Shown: piece by piece, positions 17,069 through 25,341 of the stretch
Position numbering within the stretch: position 1 is the first letter of the stretch
Layout of the letters: the number at the start of each line of letters is the position of its first letter
Assembly: GCA_020073015.1 (NCBI GenBank)
Contig: JAIQFZ010000004.1
Location: forward strand, 1 to 64,000
Direction: 5' to 3'
Origin: Terriglobia bacterium
GTDB taxonomy: Bacteria > Acidobacteriota > Terriglobia > Terriglobales > Acidobacteriaceae
Length of the DNA stretch: 64,000 nucleotides
Position numbers and translations under genes: made by a program
The notes under the pieces: generated by a model
What the model saw: only the letters and a program-made list of their open reading frames with translations
The model's database searches: none
What the model was told of the DNA's origin: nothing

Positions 17069-18364
17069 CTACGCTTCGGCGCGTTTCGACTTACGACTGG
17101 ACAACAGATTGTCCAGATAGCGTGACTTCATTTGCTGGCTCGCCATGACTTGTTTCAGCAGCGGCAGTTTGAGAATCACACCAAGGATGGCGGCCATCGC
17201 GCGATGGCTGGCAAGAGCCTGATTGTCGAAGATGAGGTCTTGGAGGTGGCCGCGCTCAATGGCCATGACAACCGTGCGATGAGCCGCATTCACGGGTGTG
17301 ATCACGCGCTGACCTCGTTGCGTCAGCCCGATGGCCTGTTTGTCGCAAACCCGAGCGCACACGCCGCAACCGAGACAGATCTCTTCGTTGACCTTAGCTT
17401 TCTTGCGTTTGTGGTGGCGCGGGTCTCCCGCGGAAACCATGCCGATCGCTTCGACCGGACAGACATCCGCACATTTCATGCAGCCGGAACATTTGTCTTC
17501 CGCGATTGCGGGCAGGAAGTTGGTGGTGCTGATGGGAGTGAGAACGGCAAACCGTTTGGCTGCCAACATAGCTTCGCAACAGCATCCACAGCAGTTGCAG
17601 ATAAAGGACACGCGCTCGCGCACGTTTTCGCCGAACTGTACCAGGTTGCGATCGCGGGCTTGCGCGAGCAGGTCGTGACATTCTGCTTTATCCACGCGGC
17701 GGGCGATGCCGTGTTTAATCAGCGAGCTCGCAGTGGAATTGAAGGTCATACAGATGTCCATCGGCGCTTCGCAATTGCGACCCAGATGCGACGCCTTGTG
17801 GCGGCAATAGCAGGTGCCGATACCGATGTGCGAGGCCGTCTCGACGACCTGCGAGGCTCGTTCGTAGTCGAGCACGTGGAGCGTGTTTTCCGCGGTCAAT
17901 ACGCGCTCGTTGACGAAGGCGCGTCCGATTTGTGTTTCGCCGGTGGCGAAGAGGGCTTTGACGAAGTCCTCCTCGACGTTGAGGTACTGGTAGAAAAGTT
18001 CGGCGAGGAGTTTCTGGTCGTAGTGGTCTCCGATGCGCATCATGGAGAATTCAAAGAAGCCGGCCATCGGTGGCGGCATTACGAACATCTGCCCATGGCG
18101 CGACTCGATGTCGAGCATCATGCCGCGCGAGGCGAGCGCTTCGAGGATGTTGCGGGCCTCAGTTTCGGACTTCTTCCAGAGGCGCGCTGCTGTTTCGGCC
18201 GTGAAGGACTTGATAGGAAGCAGCGCGACCAGTTCGGCCTCGGCCGGCGTGAACAGCACCTCGAGGATTTGGAACAAAAGCTCGGTTGGCGGGGCCCCTT
18301 GCGGGAAGCGGTTGATCCGCTCCGACAGTCTGCGATAGCTCTCCCTGGCGGTGTGGTGCGACAT
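17069..18364 (-). CDS. 4Fe-4S ferredoxin-type protein with N-terminal winged-helix-like region
   Basis: The 431-residue protein begins with a helical, winged-helix-like region (about 25-105). A middle part follows that holds scattered cysteines and the unusual cluster ICNCCGCCCEAML. Two ferredoxin motifs come after it: CSGCMKCADVCPVEAIGMV and CLGCGVCARVCDKQAIGL. Each ferredoxin motif can bind one 4Fe-4S cluster. Proteins of this layout are annotated as 4Fe-4S binding proteins and their electron partners are unknown. It is not next to an obvious dehydrogenase. The C-terminal 70 residues are basic and helical. Confidence 0.8.
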   Translation of the reverse strand: MSHHTARESYRRLSERINRFPQGAPPTELLFQILEVLFTPAEAELVALLPIKSFTAETAARLWKKSETEARNILEALASRGMMLDIESRHGQMFVMPPPMAGFFEFSMMRIGDHYDQKLLAELFYQYLNVEEDFVKALFATGETQIGRAFVNERVLTAENTLHVLDYERASQVVETASHIGIGTCYCRHKASHLGRNCEAPMDICMTFNSTASSLIKHGIARRVDKAECHDLLAQARDRNLVQFGENVRERVSFICNCCGCCCEAMLAAKRFAVLTPISTTNFLPAIAEDKCSGCMKCADVCPVEAIGMVSAGDPRHHKRKKAKVNEEICLGCGVCARVCDKQAIGLTQRGQRVITPVNAAHRTVVMAIERGHLQDLIFDNQALASHRAMAAILGVILKLPLLKQVMASQQMKSRYLDNLLSSRKSKRAEA

Positions 18365-18431
18365 GGAAATATCGTAGGACGAATCGGCCAGCGTGAAAGT
18401 GCAGGCATCACAGGTGCTTGTTCTTCCTTGC

Positions 18432-18656
18432 TTATGCCACCGGTTCCCGTCGTGCCGGGACTAGCAGCTTCTCCAACTCCGCGCAGGACTTCACTTTGTA
18501 CTTGGTGGTGATCAGGTTGGGATCCGCCTGGATCACGGGCCACGCGGACACGATCTTCGTGTTTGCGATGTCAGCGGAATCGTTTGATAATGACCTGATC
18601 GTCAGGCACCTAGCCAGTGAAGAAACCTCCGCGAAAGGCTCGCAGCCGTACGGCAA
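18432..18656 (-). CDS. Small ORF or remnant C-terminus, function unknown
   Basis: The last 45 codons of this 74-residue frame (ending LEKLLVPARREPVA) use G or C at most third positions, as real genes here do. The first part overlaps the start of the opposite-strand pseudouridine synthase gene and is less gene-like. It may be the truncated end of a gene whose 5' part was lost. No family is recognised. It lies just upstream of the Fe-S protein gene on the same strand. Confidence 0.3.
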   Translation of the reverse strand: MPYGCEPFAEVSSLARCLTIRSLSNDSADIANTKIVSAWPVIQADPNLITTKYKVKSCAELEKLLVPARREPVA

Positions 18657-19393
18657 AGCCGGATCAGGTTTCGGCCCACGAAGACCGGCGCCGGCCTCGT
18701 TTCTCCCGGGAGCTTTCCGTGCTTTACGAAGACGAGGCCGTGGTCGTTCTCGACAAACCAGCCGGACTTCTGGCTGTACCGGTTAGGGGTTCCGATTCTC
18801 CCTCCGCTTTGTCGCTGCTTGTCGCAAAACTCAAACTGAAGAAACAACGAGCGTTGGTTGTGCATCGCATCGATCGTTTTGCCTCTGGGGCTCTGCTGTT
18901 TGCGAAGACCGGTCCGGATCGAGATGCGCTGGTGCGACAGTTTCTCGCCCACACTCCCGTCAGGCGGTATCTCGCGGTACTGCGCGGCCGTCTCGGCGTT
19001 GAGGCAGGAACGCTCGTGCACTATTTTCGACGGAAAGGAATGTTTCAACAGTTGCGCACGGCAAGGGACCCGCAAGCGGCTCGTGCCGAACTTCGATATT
19101 CCGTCGAACGCCTTTTTCCGGATGCTTCGCTCGTCCGGGTTGAGCTGGTGACAGGATTGCAGAATCAGATCCGAGCGCAATTTTCGGCGATGGGCCACCC
19201 GGTCATCGGCGATAGAAAATACCACCGCGCGGAATCGTCGGAGCCGCTAATTGCTCGCGTTGCTCTCCATGCCGCGTATCTTCAGTTTGTCCATCCGCGC
19301 TCGGGAGAGAGCGTCTCGATTGACTGCAAACTGCCCCCGGATTTTCAGCATTTGGTTCGGGAATTGTCGCGTTCAAGTCGTGCGCGCCGGTAA
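18617..19393 (+). CDS. RluA-family pseudouridine synthase
   Basis: The 258-residue enzyme isomerises uridine to pseudouridine in rRNA or tRNA. The catalytic motif is HRIDRFASGALLFAKT with the conserved Asp, and the later RluA segment VELVTGLQNQIRAQFSAMGHPVIGDRKY is also present. The opening VLYEDEAVVVLDKPAGLLAVP is typical of the catalytic core. A basic N-terminal tail of about 30 residues takes the place of an S4 domain, so this is the short RluA/TruC-like form. Target uridines cannot be predicted. Confidence 0.9.
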   Translation: MKKPPRKARSRTAKPDQVSAHEDRRRPRFSRELSVLYEDEAVVVLDKPAGLLAVPVRGSDSPSALSLLVAKLKLKKQRALVVHRIDRFASGALLFAKTGPDRDALVRQFLAHTPVRRYLAVLRGRLGVEAGTLVHYFRRKGMFQQLRTARDPQAARAELRYSVERLFPDASLVRVELVTGLQNQIRAQFSAMGHPVIGDRKYHRAESSEPLIARVALHAAYLQFVHPRSGESVSIDCKLPPDFQHLVRELSRSSRARR

Positions 19394-19490
19394 GTCTGGG
19401 ATCCGTCTGGTGCGGACACTGGAGATGAGGAAGGGAAGCACCCGCTGAAAACCGACACCCTTCGCCGAGTTCGGGGCCGCGCACCTCTGA

Positions 19491-20852
19491 TCACGTCAGC
19501 AGGCCGTGCTCGCGCAGTTTCCGGTACAAATTGCGCTCGCTGATTCCGAGCATCCGGGCCGCGTTTCCGCGGTGACCCTTGCTGGCCTCGATCGCCAGTC
19601 GGATGTGAGCGAGTTCCGCTTCTTCGAGGGTCGGCAGCGAGGCATCCTGTGCGGAAGGAGTGGCCGGCGCTGCCGGCTTCGAATTTCGCAAGGAGGCAGG
19701 CAGGTGCTCCGGCAGAACTTCCGATCCCTCACAGAGCACCAGGGCTGCTTCGACCACGTGCAGGAGCTCGCGTACGTTCCCGGGCCAGCTGTGCCGTCGC
19801 AGCAGTTGCCGGGCCGCGTTGCTGATCTGTTTACTGGAGCCGAAGCGCTCATTCAGCACCGTCACGAAGTGTTGTGCCAGCAGATCCACGTCGGCCCCTC
19901 GGGCGCGCAGGGGTGGCACCTCCACCGTGATCGTGCTGAGGCGGTAAAACAGGTCTTCGCGGAAAAGGCCCTGCCGCACCATGGACTCCACATCGCGATT
20001 GGTCGCGGTCAGAATCCGGACATCCACTCGAATTTCCCGGGTGCCGCCGACATGGCGGAACGTGGAGGTGTCGAGCACGCGCAGCAACTTGGTCTGGGTC
20101 GCCGGGCTCACCTCCCCAATCTCGTCGAGGAAAATCGTTCCGCCGTTGGCAACTTCGAACAATCCGGGCTTGGCGCGCTCCGCTCCGGTAAATGCGCCAC
20201 GCTCGTGGCCAAACAGTTCACTCTGGAGCAAGCTTTCCTGCAGCGCGGCGCACTCGACCACCACGAACGGCCGCGACCGGCGGGAACTGCGCGCGTGAAT
20301 CAGCTTGGCGACCCTTTCCTTTCCCGCGCCCGTCTCGCCGGTGATGAGGACGGTTGCATCGCTGGGCGCCACGCGATCGATCAAGTTGAGCAGACGGCGG
20401 AATTCCGGGCTGTCGCCGATAAAGGAATTGCCGAGATCCGGCGGAGTCAGACCGCGCTCCAAAAGATTGGCTCGCTGGCGCAGAGCTCGCCGCTCGAGCG
20501 CCCTTTGAATGCGAATGTGGAGTTCATCCAGCGGGCAGGGCTTCACCACGTAATCGAAGGCCCCGATACGGATCGATTCGATTGCGGTATCGATCGAACC
20601 GTGTCCGGTCAACATGATGACCTCGGTGGCGGGCGTGGCGGATTGGATGGCCTTCAGCGTCTCGAGTCCACCCATTGCGGGCAAGTGCAAGTCGAGCAGG
20701 ACGACTTCCGGTTCTGTCGCTGCGACGCGCTGGATTGCTTCCTCGCCCGTGCCCACCGCGTCCACTTCGTAGCCAAGGCGACTCAACTCGCCCGCCATCA
20801 CCTGCCGGAATGTCGCATCGTCATCGACCAGAAGGAGGGTCGGGAGCTTCAT
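19491..20852 (-). CDS. NtrC-family sigma-54-dependent response regulator
   Basis: The 453-residue protein has a receiver domain (phospho-acceptor D54 in VVLLDLHLP), then a central AAA+ domain with Walker A GETGAGKE (172-179), the sigma-54 contact loop GAFTGA (219-224) and Walker B TIFLDEIGE. A Fis-type helix-turn-helix ends the protein (GNAARMLGISERNLYRKL). It activates sigma-54 promoters from upstream sites when phosphorylated. It overlaps the kinase gene by 4 bases (ATGA). A matching sigma-54 promoter and palindrome lie just beyond the kinase, before the cytochrome operon, which is its most likely target. Confidence 0.93.
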   Translation of the reverse strand: MKLPTLLLVDDDATFRQVMAGELSRLGYEVDAVGTGEEAIQRVAATEPEVVLLDLHLPAMGGLETLKAIQSATPATEVIMLTGHGSIDTAIESIRIGAFDYVVKPCPLDELHIRIQRALERRALRQRANLLERGLTPPDLGNSFIGDSPEFRRLLNLIDRVAPSDATVLITGETGAGKERVAKLIHARSSRRSRPFVVVECAALQESLLQSELFGHERGAFTGAERAKPGLFEVANGGTIFLDEIGEVSPATQTKLLRVLDTSTFRHVGGTREIRVDVRILTATNRDVESMVRQGLFREDLFYRLSTITVEVPPLRARGADVDLLAQHFVTVLNERFGSSKQISNAARQLLRRHSWPGNVRELLHVVEAALVLCEGSEVLPEHLPASLRNSKPAAPATPSAQDASLPTLEEAELAHIRLAIEASKGHRGNAARMLGISERNLYRKLREHGLLT

Positions 20853-22723
20853 TGTCCGTCCTTCGGTTGCGGATCGGGATGGATTGCCGGGATCACGACT
20901 TCGAATATAGACCCCTTTCCCGGCGTGCTCTCGACCACGATGTTGCCTCCCCAGCTTCGGACGGCGTTCAACGACAGGAACAGACCGAGCCCCGTTCCGC
21001 CCTGGCGGAGGCTGAAAAAGGGCTCAAAGATCTTTTGGCGATATTCCGGGGCTATTCCGCATCCTTCATCGGTAACGCGAATATGGACGGCATCGCCGCC
21101 TTGGGTGGCAACCACGACCTTGCCGCCCGGTTTCGATGCCTGAATCGCGTTGAGCAGAAGATTGACCAGCAGGTTTTGCAACTCGGCCTCGTCGGCCCGG
21201 ACGTGCAGGGTCGTTGCGAACGGCCGCACCGCGACGTCCACCGAGCCGGCGCGGGCCGTCGGATCGACCAGTCGCTGTGCGGCCGCGATAGCCGCAGCCA
21301 GGTCCACGATATCTCCGGCATGCCGCTGTCCGCGCGACAGGCGCAGGAAGTGCTGGGTGATGCCGCGGCAGCGCAGGATCTGGTCGCGCGCGATCGTCGC
21401 ATTCTCGCGGATTCTCGCCTGATCCCGTTGCCCGTCCTGCCCGGGGGGAGTCTCGCGGAGGATTCCCTCCACGCACATCAGGACGGTGGCCAGAGGCGTG
21501 TTCATCTCGTGCGAAAATCCGGAGGCTAGGACTCCGACCGACGCCAGGCGGTGGGACTCGGCCAGCTTCGCCTCGGCCGCTCGCCGCTCGGAGATGTCGC
21601 GCCAGACCTCCACTACCTGGGCCAGCCGCCCCGAGGCGTCCATGATCGGGGAAGCGTGGATTTCTTCCCAAGCCACCGTGTCGTTGCCTGTCTTGCGCTC
21701 GCAGATTCGGACTTGGCGTGCACCCGACCGCAGGCAGGCGAGGGTGGGGCAGTCGGACAGGTTGCACGGCCGCGGTCCGAGTTCGTAGCAGCAGCAGCCC
21801 AAAACCTGTTCGCGGGAGTTGCTGGCGCGCTGCAGAAAGGCGTCGTTGGCCGCAATAATCTTTCGTTCCGCGTCGAGGACGACGATCCCATCGTCAATAC
21901 TGTTGATCACCCTTTCCAGCCGCTCCCGCTCATTGCGGACTTCCCCAACCAGGCCTGACACCGAGTCGGCCATGGTATTGAACTCCTTTGCCAGCCACGC
22001 CACTGTGTCCGAACCTTCCGCGGGCACACGCCGTTCGAGATCGCCCTGGGAAATCAGGCGCGCGGTGGTTTCAAAACGCTGCAAGCGGCGCAAGACCGAG
22101 ACACGGATCACCAGGGCGATCGCCCCGACGATGACAAAGGTCAAGGCACCGGTGCCGGCGACCATCCAGCGCAAGTCCCGCGTCATAGCGGCACGGACCT
22201 CCCCGGCGTTGTAGTCCAGAATCAGGATGCCATTGATCTTCTGGCCGGGGTCGTGGCACCGGTAGCACTCCGCGCGGTTGCGAATCGGCACGACCGTTCT
22301 CAGAATCGCTCCACCCTGGGTCTCGATCACACGACTGGAGCCCCGGCGTTCCGGCGGGTCGCGATGGCAGGCCTGGCAGGTGGGAGACTCGATCCGGAAT
22401 TCATTCCCCGCGGTCCCCGGCTTACTCGAGTAGCGCTCCACACCCCGGCGATCCAGCAGGATGAGTTGTTCGACGCGCGCCTGTTTCCCGAAGCTCTCGA
22501 TCATTTGCGCGATCAGGGTGCGGTCATTTTCTAGCATCTGGTGCTCGAGCGCGGTGCGGATCAATTCCCCTTCGGCAAGCGCGCTGGTGCGCGCGGTTTC
22601 AAGCAGGCTCTGAAAGTGATGAACCGAATAGAAGTAGGAGGCGACCGTGCAGGCTACCACCACCGCCGCAGTGACGCCGAGTGCGAGGCCAACCGTCATG
22701 CTGGCAAAGCGCAGCTTCATCAT
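20849..22723 (-). CDS. Sensor histidine kinase with two c-type heme motifs in the periplasmic sensor
   Basis: The 624-residue kinase has membrane helices at about 9-31 and 187-208. Its periplasmic domain holds two heme c attachment motifs, CQACH (116-120) and CYRCH (153-157). HAMP follows at about 209-262, then a PAS domain (270-380) with an unusual cysteine cluster (C310-C312, C320, C325, C330). HisKA has H405 in GFSHEMNTPL, and HATPase has the GGTGLGLFLS motif. Heme-bearing sensors of this kind detect redox state or gases. Its partner regulator overlaps it, and the divergent operon encodes a cytochrome complex, so respiratory redox control is the likely job. Confidence 0.9.
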   Translation of the reverse strand: MMKLRFASMTVGLALGVTAAVVVACTVASYFYSVHHFQSLLETARTSALAEGELIRTALEHQMLENDRTLIAQMIESFGKQARVEQLILLDRRGVERYSSKPGTAGNEFRIESPTCQACHRDPPERRGSSRVIETQGGAILRTVVPIRNRAECYRCHDPGQKINGILILDYNAGEVRAAMTRDLRWMVAGTGALTFVIVGAIALVIRVSVLRRLQRFETTARLISQGDLERRVPAEGSDTVAWLAKEFNTMADSVSGLVGEVRNERERLERVINSIDDGIVVLDAERKIIAANDAFLQRASNSREQVLGCCCYELGPRPCNLSDCPTLACLRSGARQVRICERKTGNDTVAWEEIHASPIMDASGRLAQVVEVWRDISERRAAEAKLAESHRLASVGVLASGFSHEMNTPLATVLMCVEGILRETPPGQDGQRDQARIRENATIARDQILRCRGITQHFLRLSRGQRHAGDIVDLAAAIAAAQRLVDPTARAGSVDVAVRPFATTLHVRADEAELQNLLVNLLLNAIQASKPGGKVVVATQGGDAVHIRVTDEGCGIAPEYRQKIFEPFFSLRQGGTGLGLFLSLNAVRSWGGNIVVESTPGKGSIFEVVIPAIHPDPQPKDGQ

Positions 22724-22775
22724 GATGAAACAGAGATGGCGGGATCATGGCACACGGGCCGACCGCCGTCAACGA

Positions 22776-22803
22776 CTGACGGATTGTCAGGTTCGACCTG
22801 ACA
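22776..22803. promoter_or_regulatory. Putative enhancer site for the NtrC-type regulator
   Basis: TGTCAGGTTCGACCTGACA (22785-22803) is a palindrome with 8-bp arms. It overlaps a second inverted repeat CTGAC-N5-GTCAG at 22776-22790, so CTGAC/GTCAG half-sites recur three times at close spacing. It lies 71-98 bases upstream of the sigma-54 promoter and between the divergent regulator and cytochrome genes. That distance suits an activator binding site. Confidence 0.55.
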
Positions 22804-22873
22804 TTCTGGCAGTCTGCTTGTGTTAACGCCCCCCACCTCGTCTGAAGGAAAAGGAGTTAGGCTCCGCCCACGG

Positions 22874-22889
22874 TGGCATACCACGTGCG
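22874..22889 (+). promoter_or_regulatory. Sigma-54 (-24/-12) promoter of the cytochrome operon
   Basis: TGGCATACCACGTGCG has GG at 22875-22876 and GC at 22887-22888 with the exact 10-base spacing required between the -24 and -12 elements, and TGGCA matches the -24 consensus. Transcription would start near 22900, just ahead of a GAAGGAGGG ribosome site and the ATG at 22919. A sigma-54 activator is encoded next door, which supports the call. Confidence 0.65.
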
Positions 22890-22918
22890 TTAGGAAGCGC
22901 TGAAGGAGGGTTTCTGTC

Positions 22919-23245
22919 ATGGAAATGCTCTTGATGGGTTTGTGCATGAGCGTATTTGGGCTGGGAGTGGCGGCCCTCGCGTTTGGAGCGGCGACGCGTT
23001 CGGAGTCATCCGACTCCGCCGTGCAGCCCGAGCTTCCGTTGGTCAAGGCGGTTGCCCCGGCTCGCTTCTTCTCGGACCGTGTTCCGGTACCGCCCGCTGT
23101 CCTGCCCCGGCAGGTACCCATTGAGGTCCTGTTGCTGCAAATTGAAAACCACGTCCGCCTGGAGCAGGCTGCCGCGGAATCGTTCGTAGAATTTCCCACC
23201 CACGCCTTGTTGCACAGCAAAACGACTTCGCCGTTTGTGAACTGA
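22919..23245 (+). CDS. Hypothetical membrane-anchored protein, first gene of the cytochrome operon
   Basis: The 108-residue protein has one N-terminal membrane helix (about residues 4-25) and a soluble remainder with a proline-rich middle. There are no cysteines for heme or iron binding beyond one in the helix. A strong AGGAGGG site precedes the ATG. It is followed 11 bases later by the cyclic-nucleotide-domain gene. Its place at the head of the operon suggests an accessory or assembly role in the cytochrome complex. The family is not recognised. Confidence 0.65.
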   Translation: MEMLLMGLCMSVFGLGVAALAFGAATRSESSDSAVQPELPLVKAVAPARFFSDRVPVPPAVLPRQVPIEVLLLQIENHVRLEQAAAESFVEFPTHALLHSKTTSPFVN

Positions 23246-23256
23246 GAGAGTGGCTC

Positions 23257-23718
23257 ATGACGCATGAATTGCTCAACGGCCTTTCGTCCGCCGAAGTGGA
23301 AGGGGTTCTGGCACTCGGTACCAGGCTGATAGTCCCCGCCGGAACCTCGCTGTTCCGGCTGGGAAGCCCAGCCGATCGCCTGTTCCTGACCGAACGCGGC
23401 CGGATCCGCCTCACCTTGCCGATGCAGGTCCGAGGTCATGAAGAGGACATTCTCGTCGAAGAAAGGTCTCCCGGCCAGACCGTGGGTTGGTCGGCCCTGA
23501 TCCCGCCCTACAGGTTCACTCTCACCGCCACCGCACCGCTGGAAACGGAAGTGATCGCCCTGCCGCGGGAGTCGTTGCGTGAACATTTTGCCGCCCATCC
23601 AGCGGTTGGGTATAAGATCGCTCTGAATCTGGCTGTCGTCATTGGACATCGCCTGCAATTATTCCAGACGATGTGGGTGCGCGAGATGCAGCGTGCCGTG
23701 GAAGTACGTTCTGCTTAA
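23257..23718 (+). CDS. Cyclic nucleotide-binding (Crp-like) domain protein without a DNA-binding domain
   Basis: The 153-residue protein is a single cNMP-type beta-barrel: PAGTSLFRLGSPADRLFLTERGRIRLTL, then ERSPGQTVGWSALIPPYRFTLTATAPLETEVIALPRESL. It ends after the dimer helix and has no helix-turn-helix, unlike Crp and Fnr. It is therefore unlikely to bind DNA itself. It could sense a ligand or redox state and act on the complex, or it could carry a cofactor. Co-transcription with the Rieske and cytochrome genes is implied by short gaps. Confidence 0.8.
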   Translation: MTHELLNGLSSAEVEGVLALGTRLIVPAGTSLFRLGSPADRLFLTERGRIRLTLPMQVRGHEEDILVEERSPGQTVGWSALIPPYRFTLTATAPLETEVIALPRESLREHFAAHPAVGYKIALNLAVVIGHRLQLFQTMWVREMQRAVEVRSA

Positions 23719-23734
23719 CCCGAGGAGTCGCTCC

Positions 23735-23797
23735 ATGAAAATCGTGGTGCTCGCGATCCGGATCTTGAGTGGTTCCTGCGGCAGGGGGGCGCAGTGA
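23735..23797 (+). CDS. Candidate 20-residue small protein in the cytochrome operon
   Basis: An ATG at 23735 with GAGGAG about 8 bases upstream opens a 20-codon frame (MKIVVLAIRILSGSCGRGAQ) that ends at the TGA at 23795-23797, directly before the Rieske ATG. Such leader-like frames can couple translation to the next gene or encode small subunits. The evidence is only position, ribosome site and a hydrophobic N-terminus. Confidence 0.3.
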   Translation: MKIVVLAIRILSGSCGRGAQ

Positions 23798-24259
23798 ATG
23801 ACCGCTGACCAACTTACCCAACCCGAACCCACGCGCCGCCGGGTGATTGAGATCTTCCTCGGTGGTGGCCTGCTCGCTTCTTTTGCTTCTTTCCTTTATC
23901 CCGTGCTGCGCTATCTTGTCCCTCCGGCAGTGGCCGACCTCGGCGGGGACGAGGTCGTCGCCGCCAAGCTCGCGGAACTGAAGCCGAATTCCTCCAAGAT
24001 TTTTCGTTTCGGCAGCCGTCCTGGCCTGTTGATCATGAACAGCGACGGCACGTATCGCGCGCTCTCCGCCACTTGTACCCACCTCGGGTGCACGGTGCAG
24101 TATCGCAACGATCTGCGCCAGGTCTGGTGCGCCTGCCACAACGGAATCTACGATCTCGGTGGCCGTAACGTTTCGGGTCCGCCGCCACGGCCGCTCGATG
24201 TGTTTGATGTCCACCTGCGTGGCGATGAGATTGTCGTCAGCCGGAAACGGGAGGCCTGA
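23798..24259 (+). CDS. Rieske 2Fe-2S iron-sulfur protein
   Basis: The 153-residue subunit has one N-terminal membrane helix (about 17-40) preceded by RRR, as in Tat-type anchors, and a soluble Rieske domain. Box 1 is CTHLGC (C93, H95 ligands, C98 disulfide) and box 2 is CACHNG (C111, C113, H114). It passes electrons from quinol to cytochrome c in bc-type complexes on the outer face of the membrane. The cytochrome b gene begins 2 bases after its stop, and the multiheme cytochrome follows that. Confidence 0.93.
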   Translation: MTADQLTQPEPTRRRVIEIFLGGGLLASFASFLYPVLRYLVPPAVADLGGDEVVAAKLAELKPNSSKIFRFGSRPGLLIMNSDGTYRALSATCTHLGCTVQYRNDLRQVWCACHNGIYDLGGRNVSGPPPRPLDVFDVHLRGDEIVVSRKREA

Positions 24260-24261
24260 CT

Positions 24262-25341
24262 TTGTTCGCCACCCTCCGCCACTGGCTGGATGAACGCCTG
24301 GATTGGGACGACCTCACCGCCCCGCTCCGCCACAAAACCGTCCCCAATCATCGGTTGTCCTACTGGTATTTCCTCGGGGGCATCACGCTTTTTCTGTTCG
24401 TGGTCCAGGTACTGACCGGAATTTTGCTGCTCCTCTATTACCGCGCGGGTGCCAACGAGGCCTTCGAAAGCGTCCAGTACATCATGACGCAGGTGCGGTT
24501 TGGCTGGCTGATTCGTTCCATCCACTCCTGGTCGGCCAACTTAATGATCTTTACCGCCTTTGCGCACATGTTCAGCGTGCTGTTCCTGAAGGCCTACCGC
24601 AAACCGCGCGAGCTCACATGGGTCAGCGGAGTACTTCTTCTCTTTCTTGTGATGGGGTTTGGGTTCAGCGGATATCTGCTGCCCTGGAACACGCTGGCTT
24701 TCTTCGCCACCAAGGTCGGCACCGAGATTACTGGACAGGTTCCGATCGTCGGCAAGCCCATGATGATTTTTCTCCGCGGCGGTGAAGATGTGACGGGAGC
24801 CACGCTGACCCGGTTCTTTGGATTCCATGTTGCCGTTCTGCCCGGAGTAGCCACCTTGATGATCCTGCTGCACCTGTTGCTCGTGCAACGTCTGGGCATG
24901 AGCATTCCCCCGAAACTGGAAGTGCAGTGGACCGCAAATCCGTCTGCCAAGCGGGAAATGAAATTCTTTCCCAACTTCTTGCTGCGGGAATTGATGGCCT
25001 GGTACGTGGGTTTGGGAGTGCTAGGCGCGTTGGCTGCAATCTTCCCGTGGAACCTCGGTGTCAAAGCAGATCCTTTTGTGCCTGCCCCCGCGGGCATCAA
25101 GCCCGAGTGGTACTTCCTGTTCATGTTCCAGACACTCAAGCTCATTCCGTCCAAAGTGTGGTTCGTCGACGGGGAGGTTCTGGGGGTACTTGCGTTCGGC
25201 CTAGTCGGCTTGTTGTGGATCCTGCTGCCTTTTTTTGAGAGTGATCAACCCTCACGCACGAAAGGGTGGATCACTGGGCTTGCCGTCTTTGCTCTTGTGT
25301 ACATAGCAGGTATGAGTGTTTATGGCCATCTTGCGAAATAA
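24262..25341 (+). CDS. Cytochrome b (b6-like) subunit of a quinol:cytochrome oxidoreductase
   Basis: The 359-residue protein has about eight membrane helices and joins the N-terminal heme domain and the C-terminal domain in one chain. The heme-ligand histidines are in [17 protein letters not shown] and [17 protein letters not shown], separated by 13 and 14 intervening residues. That is the b6-like pattern rather than the mitochondrial one. The quinol-site motif is PEWYF. No cysteine for a heme ci is visible near the N-terminus. A TTG at 24262 is used as start. Its end overlaps the cytochrome c gene by 26 bases. Confidence 0.93.
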   Translation: MFATLRHWLDERLDWDDLTAPLRHKTVPNHRLSYWYFLGGITLFLFVVQVLTGILLLLYYRAGANEAFESVQYIMTQVRFGWLIRSIHSWSANLMIFTAFAHMFSVLFLKAYRKPRELTWVSGVLLLFLVMGFGFSGYLLPWNTLAFFATKVGTEITGQVPIVGKPMMIFLRGGEDVTGATLTRFFGFHVAVLPGVATLMILLHLLLVQRLGMSIPPKLEVQWTANPSAKREMKFFPNFLLRELMAWYVGLGVLGALAAIFPWNLGVKADPFVPAPAGIKPEWYFLFMFQTLKLIPSKVWFVDGEVLGVLAFGLVGLLWILLPFFESDQPSRTKGWITGLAVFALVYIAGMSVYGHLAK

